Shown here piece after piece: positions 43,001-55,000 of a stretch of 64,000 nt of DNA. The DNA comes from Manduca sexta (Eukaryota > Arthropoda > Insecta > Lepidoptera > Sphingidae). Location of the stretch: positions 7,804,391-7,868,390 of the forward strand of contig NC_051118.1 in NCBI RefSeq assembly GCF_014839805.1, in the 5' to 3' direction. Below the pieces are notes generated by a model. The model was not told the DNA's origin. It made no database searches and was given only the letters and a program-made list of their open reading frames with translations. The position numbers and the translations under genes are program-made. Position 1 is the first letter of the stretch; every line of letters starts with the position of its first letter.

Positions 43001-46000
43001 TGTTGCTAAGTTACTCTGCAATTATCTTGTTATTTATAATTGGATCATTGTTCATAAAATAATCGTATTACTGATTACATCTAGATCTTTATCTTGATAT
43101 GGCAAATGGAAACTATTTTGTTTGTTTACAGTAAAGTATAGTTTCTTATGTATGGACCACGAATAGTAAAAGAAAAAAAATGTGCTGACAACACTTAAAA
43201 AGATTTTTTTTTTGTGAAAGTGTTAATAATTATAATGAATAAATTTCAAATTTATCGATCTATTTATATAGATAAAATGAATCCCTATGTCCCTTGGTCA
43301 CGCCATCACGCGTGAACGGCTGGACCGATTTCACTATTGTTTTTGTTGTATTTGTTATTGTCAGAAGAAGGTTCTTAAGAAAAAAAAAAATCAAAGAATT
43401 GCGCGGGAAATTAGAAAACTTAACAAAAATGTTAGTTTTATATAACTGTAATTTGTTTGAAATAACTGTCAGGATTGACAGAATGCTCTCTGCAAATTCA
43501 TAGTTAAGACGGGACAACGTCTGTAGGGTCAGCTAGTAATGAATAAATTCCAAATTTAAATAAGAATCCAAATACATCATACACTCATACACTATGATCT
43601 CGCCAGTTGGTCCCTCATTGTTGAGGTTCATGATTCTTAATTATCTTCATGATGATATCTCTCCATTGGCTTTGGTCTTCTGCCTGATGAAGTGCTGCGT
43701 TAATGGAAACATTCAACGCATTGGAAACACTATGTATATTGTATACATAATACTAAAATGCATACATAGGGTGTTAAAATCATTAATGTCCTCTGTTGTG
43801 GCTTGATGCTGGTTTAGACTTATTTTGGACTTTGGCTCGTGGGATAAATGAATAAACTTCGGATATTTGAACTTGAATTTACTAATTTTTAAATTAACCT
43901 AGTCGTTACAATAGAAATCAAATCAAGTGTGTTACAACGTTCGTGGAGTAAAAGGGAGGGGAACAATCCACCAATCGCGATAAAACATGTACTGTACGTC
44001 AATACTTATTCCTGTGACAAATAATAGATGTCGCCTATAGTTCTCGAGGAATACGATCTTGAACACCTCCCTTTGCTGAAATTTGGTAAAAATGTATATC
44101 TAATTGTTTATGCATGAGTAATGTTAAAAATATTAATTATATATGAATCTAGAACAATACAAGAGCAATGGAAGGTTATAAAAAGGACATAACAATATGA
44201 ACTGAGAATATTAATAAGTATGGACTCATTTTAATGATTTGTATAGCAAACTTAAGGGTGCGTTTATACTGGAGCCGAGTGTTGTAATGCTGTGTGCACA
44301 CTACTGTAGCGGATTTATACCCTCATAGTTTAAAGTAATTGATAACATTACTAAACTCACGCCTTTTATACCCGAAGGGGAAGGCAGAGGCGCAACTATT
44401 GCACCCATTATTCGCACAGTGCGTAAATATCAGTCCCATGATGGGATAGGGGGGCGAGCCTTTCGTCATATCGGGCGCAAATTTGAAACTCTGGGCTGAT
44501 ACTGAGTACAAAAATATTACTGTCCGATCCGGGGATCGAATCCGAGACCTCAGCACTGCAGTTGTATCGTAATACAACTAGACTACCAAAGCAGTCAGTC
44601 AGACTGTAGTACCGTTCCGGTAAAAAAATGATATTCCAAACTTCTTTATTACATAAAAAAATACAAATAACTATAAATGCGCCTTTATGGCCAGAGCATA
44701 AGGTTCATGTTTAATTGTAATATTAATAGAAATAACTATAAAAATCACCTCTATATCTAGAAGATAAGGTTCATTTTTAATTGTAATATCCTTTTCCAGG
44801 AGACCTCCGAGCGTCGGGTAGACGATGACGAGGACAGAAGCAACCCGCAGTACATTCCCAAGCGGGGAACGTTCTATGAACATGACGACCGTACCGCTGC
44901 CAGGTAAAACTTGCATTGTCTTTGTTGGATTTTGAACCTTAGAGTTGTGGAAATTGTGTTCAATATAACTCTATAATAGGTTCTGTATTCAGGAACTAGA
45001 CTTCCTAATTTACCGCAATTTTATATGTCAGCCATTTTGGATTTGATGTATTGAAAAATATAGATATAGTTTCTATAGTCTCTTGTTTATTTAGCGTGGG
45101 TAATATGGCTTATGATATTTTATTAAATATTTAATTATTAAATTTACGCACAGTGAGTAAAACACATTGTGAGCTCATTCTGCGTAGATCAGAACTTCAA
45201 CAGCTAAAAACTAAAAAAAGAAAGTATAATTGTAAAATATAGGTAAATACTGTAATTTTGATATTCCGACCAAAACCTAACTTCCACCCGTGACCATGAA
45301 GGCTGCAGTCTGAAACGTCGAGTGAAAATAATAATATAAAAAACCGCGGTAAAATCCGAAAAATAGTTTTATTCATCGATGTCTAACATAGACGTAGACA
45401 AAAGAAATCATTAGTCATATACAGTCTTTATTATAAATTTGTTTTAGCGTTAAGAGGTGTTTAAGAATTGCTTAAATAGCTGTCAAAAACGTCACCGGAT
45501 TCCTAGTTTACACCTTATTAAGAGGCAAGATGACGGGTTTTGACTTACAGCTGATCGAGTAAATTTGTATTTTGACTAAGCATAGCTTTGCGAAAATTTT
45601 ATAAGTAAGACTGTTAGTCTGATAGTGTAAAGTTAGTATTTATATCTCTAGGGCGTATCATATAACCTCCTCTCAATTTATAGTCTGGATTAGGGATGGG
45701 GATTCACGTTTTTTTTTTTAATTGTGACATTAACCATTAATGGTTCGCCATCCCTGGTCTATATAAATAACTATCAATGCTCATACAGTAAACCCGAAAC
45801 CCGTATCAAACAGATATCCTGTGAATATCCTATTCAATTGTTACAATGAAACGACAATGACCAGTATGATCATTGGTGCGTCGATAAACGTTTAGAAAGT
45901 TAGCGCGTAATGCATCGCGTGCGGTTCGTTCATGTTAAATGTTATGCACTTACCACTGTACAGATACTGGTGTATTTTTTTTTATTTTTTTTTGGGAACT

Positions 46001-49000
46001 GCCGTGGTTGTCTCCGGGGGTACCCTGCTAACGGTGTACAAGCGATCCCCCGGCTTAGCAACCACGGCAGCCCCATGATGAGTTGGTGGGCCCTACCGCT
46101 ATCACTGGAGGCTCGGTAGCCTCCAGCTAGACGGTCTTACGGCCCGGGAGAAAGAAGGGAGGGGATAGAGGGAAGGAAGAGAAGAGGAAGGAATAGGAGT
46201 TCTTAGGATGGTTGGAAGGCAGGGAAGGGAAATGTTCACGAACCCTTAGACAGACCTCAATGTGAACTTAGCAACCAAGAGACATACGCACGAGCTATGC
46301 GCCTAGGGTCGCGGCAAATGTGCCGCCATGCATGGGCGTGCATTTGGTGTGGAGACCAGGCGCACAAGAATTGCCTCGGGGTGAGGACACTAGTGGTAGG
46401 TCTCTCATATGTGAGGGTCCGCTTGGGTAGGTACCACCGCAATGTCTATTTCTGCCGCCAAGTGTGTAGTCACTGTTGGTTTGCAGACGTTTACTGGTGG
46501 TAGGTCTCTCATGTGAGGGTCCGCCTGGGTAGGTACCACCGCAATGTCTATTTCTGCCGCCAAGTGTTTAGTCACTGTTGGTTTGCAGACGTTTACTGGT
46601 GGTAGGTCTCTCATGTGAGGGTCCGCCTGGGTAGGTACCACCGCTATGTCTATTTCTGAAGCAGCAGTGTGTAGTCACTGATGTGTTCCGGTTTGACATT
46701 GTAGCCAGTGTAACGACTGGACATGATAAGACTTAACATCTCATGTCTCAGGATAGTGAGCGCAGGGAGACCAGGTGCTGAGAGCAAAAAAAAAACTCGT
46801 CGAATAAGACTTTGTAAGGTGGGCGCTGATCAACCTTACCCTCCCCTGGCTACATCCATGATGATGACTGCTCAAATACAGTTTATACTAAAAACTTACC
46901 AATATATTGTAGTATTTGCTATAGGCAATAAATATAATGTCTCATAATGCTTCGTACTACTGATTACATTGTTCTTCAAATTAGAACATAAGTGCTTGAG
47001 CCATATGCAGAACAGTGAGGTAGGTATTTAGATGGACTGGCATACGAGAGACTCAGAGTTTTACAACTTCTGAGTAAATGTTACATCCAAGTAAATGTAT
47101 AATCCAACCAAATTCAAGACTAATCTATCTCAAATAAATGGTAATAAGTACTGTCTACATTAACTGTTTTATATGATAACTGATAAATAAAATTTACTTT
47201 AAACTTGTGAAATAATATCTATAATATACTCACCTAGTATATTTTAGATATTTTTTTTTTAATTTGCAAATTAATCAGTTATTCTACCAATACAGAAACT
47301 TTGTAATTTTGATATGTTCTACGGAGACTGCTTATCAATAACCCTGCCCATTCAAAAATCAATCTTAACACAACACATATATGGTCTATTTCCCTATCAT
47401 CAGCGGCGAAGAGTCGACTAACACCACGTCCGAGGCGGTGTCCGAGAAGAAGGACGGCGCGGAGACCCCCTCGGACCGGCGCCGCCCGCCGCGCAAGTCC
47501 GAGACCGTCAATAAGTGGTCGCACGACAAGTACATCGAGAACGAGCAGGTACGTACAAAACAAGACGCTGAGGACTTGGGATCAATAAGTGATAAAAGGT
47601 GGTAGTATATATTTTATATCCGCCCGGATAGCGACCACCGTACACTAGGTGTTAAAACCCGCCATACTGTAAGTGATAAAACAGGTGGTAGGATATATTT
47701 TATATCCGCCCTGATAGCGACCACCGTACACTAGGTGTTAAAACCCGCCATACTGTAAGTGATAAAAAAGGTGGTAGGATATATTTTATATCCGCCCTGA
47801 TAGCGACCACCGTACACTAGGTGTTAAAACCCGCCATACTGTAAGTGATAAAAAAGGTGGTAGGATATATTTTATATCCGCCCTGATAGCGACCACCGTA
47901 CACTAGGTGTTAAAACCCGCCATACTGTAAGTGATAAAACAGGTGGTAGGATATATTTTATATCCGCCCTGATAGCGACCACCGTACACTAGGTGTTAAA
48001 ACCCGCCATACTGTAAGTGATAAAAAAGGTGGTAGGATATATTTTATATCCGCCTGATAGCGACCACCGTACACTAGGTGTTAAAACCCGCCATACTGTA
48101 AGTGATAAAAAAGGTGGTAGGATATATTTTATATCCGCCTGATAGCGACCACCGTACACTAGGTGTTAAAACCCGCCATACTGTAAGTGATAAAAAAGGT
48201 GGTAGGATATATTTTATATCCGCCTGATAGCGACCACCGTACACTAGGTGTTAAAACCCGCCATACTGTAAGTGATAAAAAAGGTGGTAGGATATATTTT
48301 ATATCCGCCTGATAGCGACCACCGTACACTAGGTGTTAAAACCCGCCATAGTGACCCACGTAAGTGTCGCGTTCCGGGATCAACCTGTGTATTCAGGGTC
48401 ATTATGACATCGCTATACTAAATAAAATCACATACATGTCTACTCGGAAATAACGCTTTAGAATAAGTTACTTGAGCCGTAGATGTAAAATAAATATTAA
48501 TAAAAAGTAATTTTAATTTTACGTGCCCTAATGCCACTACTACTACTGTAAGAGAATTCATCGCAACGACAATATCAAATGGAACGCCAAAGTACGTAGT
48601 ACATATATATCGATGGTGGCGCTCTTAAAGCTTGTTTTTTTCAGTATGGGGTTACTAGTGATTTTCCCACTTAGCAACCACAGCAGCTCTGTTTTAATAT
48701 TGATTCTTTGTCTACAGACCCCGAAGAGTCGCGAGGAGCTGGTCGCCATTTACGGATATGACATCAGGAACGAGGACGCGCCTCCCCACGCGCGCCGCAA
48801 CAGGAGATACGGGTCAGTACTACACGCTTATATATAGACATGTACAGTCAGACACAAATATCTGAACATATTCAAAAGTTCAAAATAATGTATAATTTAA
48901 TTTAATTTTAGATAAGGAAAAATATATTACTAACTTACCGCTACAGATGATCAAATAGTTTTGGAGTGTACTATTTGAGTAACTGGTAACTGGTTAAAAT

Positions 49001-52000
49001 CAAATCAATAGATATTAAAATGCAATGATCTTTGTTTTAAACCATACAGTACAAATACACACGAGTATTCATCGCACATTTGACAATATCGGTGGTACTT
49101 GCCACATATAAAAAAAAAATTATCCAAAATTATAATAATAATTTTCTTAATTTAATTTATGAGGGTTCGCATTGGCAGGAGCTTTAATTTAAGTAATAGT
49201 TTATATGTTTTAATACTATGTTCTGTTCATGATGAATTGATTTGGTCCAAGACATATTCCAGAATAAGATTAATAAAACAGAAGCTTTGTCATTGCTTTT
49301 GTGAAAAAAGCTTTACATAAAATACATGTCTTTAACAGCCCTGTTCAATAAATGATCCCAATCTCAATTTTCAATCCGATTCCTAGAATGAACTAATCAA
49401 AATAACTCATTTGTAAGCTTGTCAAAAAATACTTTGTTCTGATTGGTCCATGATGATTATGACATAGATCGAGAAAAGCGATTGGGATCGTTTATTAAAA
49501 ATGGCGGATAGACTTTAATCGACGCTTTTATGAACTAAAATCTTTCAGTAACCCTTATTGGCATTATTGCCATTTTTAGTATTCAATTGTGCAGCGGCGA
49601 AGCGTCTATACAAATCTATTCCTACCGGCTTACGTTTAAGGTTTATTGTCGTTTGTCTTAGTTTTTGTTTTCTGTTAAATTGACCGCGATATGTTAACCA
49701 AAGTATTTTTTTGGCTCGGATTACCTTTTTCAAAACTTCACTCTTCGCCACTGTAACAGTGTAATACTTTTTTTAAAAATGTTTTTCAAAATTAATGATA
49801 AATAAATATAATTTGTTCATTCGCAAATCTAAATGGAGGAATCGAAATTGGCGGTCAGTGTTGTCAATGTTTATGCATGCATGTGTTGAACGATTCTGAG
49901 TATTATTTTTTAGGTGTTTATGCTTCTTTTCGTTTGTATCAGCTGTACAGGATCAGTGATATTTCTGTCAACTCTGAAGGTGTCCATTATCGATTAACTG
50001 AGCTAAGTTGGAAATCAACCAATTGCAAAGCAGAGCTAAGATGTGGCATAATTAATAAATGTCGAATCGTCGCTTTAAATCGACGACGGCGTAAAAAAAA
50101 ATATATATTGAGAAATACAATAATCATCACAATAGTTTAAATTTTCTTAAAAAAAAATATAATATTTTGGTTGTCAAAGTAGCTAGTTCGTTTGGCTATT
50201 TCCTCGAAAGGTGAAACATAAAGTAAAATGCCTGCAACATGCCTTCAGCCGTTGAAAGCTTGCTTTTCAACGAACTGACGCAACTGAGGGGGAATCTTCG
50301 AAGCTCTTACAACGCCACTTGCAGTCCTTGACACTGCAAATTTGGTCACTTCCAGGGTGTAGTGCTATTATTAGGGCCAATTTCCTAGCCAATAGAATTC
50401 GTCGGAACATGTGTGACGATATAAGGTTCAAATAGTCATGATGAAAATAATTTCTTATTTTTTTTTTCAATTTACGTCTGTTTTCACTGATCTTATGTAG
50501 TATTGCAACATTTTTCATTAATGCTCCGCTCCTATTGGTCATAGCGTGATGGCCAATAGCCTACCTCGATAAATGGGCTATCCAACACTAAAATATTTTT
50601 TCAATTCGGACCAGTAGTTCCTGAGATTAGCGCGTTGAAACAAACAAACTCTACAGCTTTATATAATAGTATAGATATCGTATGGTTTGGCACAATAGTG
50701 CATGTGTTTTTTTTATCTTTCTCGTGACATCTTTCTCATGAGGATACCTAACTGAAATCATGTTGCATGTTTAAGTCTATAATTTTTTTTTGTCTAGACA
50801 GAAAATATATTTTGTTTTTTTTCTATACCAGTCGCGGCCCCAACAAGTACACTCGCACCTGGGAGGACGAGGAGGCTTACCGGCGGCAGAACGCGAACCA
50901 GCCCCGCAAGCCGCCAAACCCTGAGGACTTCCCGGAGCTGGACGCCGCCAACAACAAACAAGGGTCAGTGGATTGTTTAGTCGACGGACTTGCACGTGTC
51001 AGTGTACGCACGCACGCATGCACATCGTCGCGCGTTATACCCTATATTATGTAGAGGTATACCTTTTATGTAGAGGTGCAACCAGGGTACCCACTTTTCC
51101 GTCCCATGATGTGATAGGGCGCGAGCCTATCGCCATATCGGACACTATGAGGTGAAAAACCTAAATATCACTGCCCGACCCGGAATTCGAACCCAGGACC
51201 TAATGGTGCTGCTGTACTGCGCATGTAGTGCAACTACGCCACAGAGGCAGTGGCATCAGACATAACGCCGTTTTTAATAATGATCCCAATTTTTTTTCGA
51301 CCGATCGTGAATATGGACCAATCAGAATAAAGTATTTTTGACAAGCGTTTTTTCTTATACGGTGATGGCAAAGTGACCTCACTGTACCTGATAGAAGTGA
51401 AGTGGGGGAAGTGAATAGAATGCTGACTGACTAGAGATGATTACCCCTCGACAGTCGACACAATTATGCCGGCCCGTTAGAACCGGATAAAGGTTGCAAA
51501 TGATTTATTTTGATTGGTTTATTCTCAGAAACGGATCGATGAAATCGGCTGTTAATGCCTAGTTGACTGTTAATTTCATAGTAGTCAATGAAGCCTAGTA
51601 AGGTTTTAAATATTGTAGAAATAGCTTATATTTATTAACTAGCTTTTGCCCGCGGCTCCGCCCGCGTTATAAAGTTTTTCGGGCTAAAGTTTTCCGTTAT
51701 AAAAGTCACGCTATATATTTTCCCGGGAGCCTATGTTCTTCCCAGGGTCTCAAACTGTCTCCATACCAAATTTTATCCTAATACATTGGGTAGTTTTTGA
51801 GTTTAACACGTTCGGGCAGACCGATACAGCGGGGGACTTTGTTTTATGATATATTTTTGTAGAACTTTTTAAGAGGAACAATCCCGTCATACATTATTGT
51901 TGCATAACTTTAACCGTTTACGCAGCGCACGCAACAGAAGCTCTCAAAACTAATAAATTGTCCCCGTTTTTGCATCATGTTTCATTACTGCTCCGCTCCT

Positions 52001-55000
52001 ATTGGTCATAGCGTGACGATATATAACCTATAGCACTCCAGGAACAAAGGGCTATCCAACACAAAAATATTTTTTCAGTTCGAACCGGTAGTTCCTGAGA
52101 TTAGCGATTACTGCTCCGCTCCTATTGGGCATAGCGTGATGATATATATAGCCTATAGCATTCCAGGAACAAAGGGCTATCCAACACAAAAAGAATTATT
52201 CAGTTCAAATTCCTAGTTTCTGAAATTAGCCATTACTGCTCTGCTCCTATTGGTCATAGCGTGATGATATATAGCCTATAGCACTTCACGAACAAAGGGC
52301 TATCAAATACAAAATGTTTTTTTTAGTTCGAACCGGTAGTTCCTGAGATTAGCCATTACTGCTCTGCTCCTATTGGGTATAGCGTGATGATATATAGCCT
52401 ATAGCACTCCACGAACATAGGGCTATCCAACGCAAAAAGAATTTTTCAGTTTGGACCGGTAGTTCCTGAGATTAGCCTTTACTGCTCCGCTCCTATTGGG
52501 TATAGCGTGATGATATATAGCCTATAGCACTCCACGAACAAAGGGCTATCCAACGCAAAAATAATTTTTCAGATCGGACCGGTAGTTCCTGAGATTAGGC
52601 ATTACTGCTCCGCTCCTATTGGGTATAGCGTGATGATATATAGCCTATAGCACTCCACGAACATAGGGCTATCCAACGCAAAAAGAATTTTTCAGTTTGG
52701 ACCGGTAGTTCCTGAGATTAGCGCGTTCAAACAAACAAACAAACAAACAAACAAACAAACAAACAAACAAACAAACAAACAAACAAACAAACTCTTCAGC
52801 TTTATATAATAGTATAGATTTACGGTCCAATCTATGCAGAATGGGCTCACAGTGCCTTGAAGTCACGCATCCGGTCTTTTGGGTTCCGATATAATTTAAA
52901 GTAGAATTGGATCCCAGGCTTTAATAAAATTAAGCAAAATTAATATTTAACCGTAGAATTGGATCTCAGGATTTGACAACATTAAGCAAAATCAATACAA
53001 TTAAATATAATTTTGTGTTGACAGAACGAGAAAGCCTCGCATGACCCGGCCGCGTTCTAAGTCTCAACCAGCCTCCAACGAGTCGTCGGAGGCGGGCGCG
53101 GCGGGCGGCGGCGCAGGCGCAGGTCCGGGGGCGGCGCTGCGCCGACACGCCTCCATCAAGACCCGCGCCCGACCCAAACCCAAACCCGCGCCCAAACTCA
53201 ACAAGAACGATAAGAAACTGCCCGCCTTGGAGAATCTCACCATCACCACTAATAATAGGTGAGGTTTTGCGGCGCCAATACAAACTACTATAGATATATT
53301 TTTTTTAAAATTCTTTATTGTCTATGGATGATTGATACTGTCTTGTATACAGATGTAGAGAATATGTTTAACATTTAAGACTGTACCAATATTCGTTTTT
53401 AATACATTGATATACGTGAATAGAAAAAAATCTAAGGCTGTACGGTTTAGTTCCTTTGTCTATTTTTATAAGGCATACATTTAATATGTAATCCTTATAA
53501 AAAGATACATACAAAGTACAAACCCATCAAGTGATAATTTGCTGCCGGCTGCTCTCTGAGAGTGATTTAAGAGCATGAAATAAGTTCTACTTTTGCTTAT
53601 ATTTTTTTGACAGCCTGACTATATAGTACAGTTGAGATCTGTGTGTTTGTTTGTGTGTCTCATGAGTCCATTTTCCAGTCAAGGTCAGCCCCAGCGCAAG
53701 GTGAACGCGACGGTGGCGCAGCAGCGGCCCGTGCCCACCGACCAGGCCAGGAAGAAACCCACGCAGGTACATACACTGTCCAGTGTCTATTGTTCTACAC
53801 GGATAGTATAAAAACTCAGGAGCCCTATACTTTATGACTGCAAACTCGTAACGCGACCTTGTCACGATATCTTCGTGAAATTTGTAATAAATTATGTATT
53901 CTAAATAGAAAATAAAAAAAATATTCTGTATGCCACTTAAATAACCATAAACGCGATGGGTTATGTTACTTGCGTGTTTGAATTGTCAAAATAACATTAG
54001 CATAGGCTCAGGGAATCAGGGCCAAGGGTTTCTTTAGTTTTCTTAAGAGAAATACTTTTTTTTTAAATATGTCTGTGTGTTTGTGTGTCTCATGAGTCCA
54101 TTTTCCATCCTTTAATAAGTCAAAGCAGTGTTAAAGGAATATATAGCTGTCTCTTTCCGAATATAGATCCCACATAGAGGTGAGGTAAGCTTTCTAATAA
54201 ACATTATTACACTTGGCCATGCGATGTTGTATAAGAGGAAAAATATGTTAAAGATACTTTCTGGAATAATTATAGCATCTCAACCTAATAAAAATTGTGT
54301 TAACGTATTTGTATGCGCAGGCGCAGCAGCAGTCGTCCCCCGCGCCGAATAAGTCGCCGCCGCAACAACAGAATGCACAACAAAAACCGAACAACCAACA
54401 GCACCAACAACAAAATGCTGGTAATTATAGCATTTTCATATATAACTGAATGCTGTATTTCGCAGAATTATCTTTAATATTAAAAGTGCCATTTTTAGAC
54501 TTAACAAAAAAACATGAGTAAATGTTAAAAAATGTAATTAATGTGTTTATTGAACTTAGTATAACGACTGTGCAAAGTCCAAGAGATTTTTTTCGCGACA
54601 TATTTCTGGTCTTTTGATTACTTTATTTTTTAATTTTTCCACAAAAGTCGCTTATGTCAATTAGCATATCATCAGTCGATATTGTTTTTTTTTGTGGAAA
54701 TTAGAATTAAAGTGTTTTTTTATTGCTTTGAATGACGAGACGAGCTAGCCTTTCGCCTGATGGTAAGCCATACGACCGCCCACAAACAGTAGAAACATAA
54801 TCCAAATCCTTGAATTACAAAGTATTGTTTGGTATTCCACTGCGCTCGCCATCCTGAGACATTAGATTCTAAATCTCATTATGTCCAGTATTTAGTTACA
54901 CTGGCTACAATGCCCATCAAACCGGAACACAAGAGTGACCACACTCCGGCTTGGCGGCAGAAATAGATATTGCGGTGGTACCGACTCAGGCGGACTTTCA

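Larger units (their letters stand above)
40375..44799 (+). other. CASC3 intron 2
   Basis: This 4.4-kb AT-rich intron contains a Helitron-type end at 40945 (CTAG plus 'acccgccccggcttcgcacg'), a SINE C tail (42352-42412), SINE A (42800-42912), Helitron I (43259-43536) and SINE C (44350-44605). 41100-42350 and 43540-44340 show nothing identifiable. Confidence 0.6.

Noticed and set aside
46297..46503. Zinc-knuckle-like Cys/His frame
   Set aside because: The spacing does not fit CCHC, and the sequence is family K / SINE B repeat.
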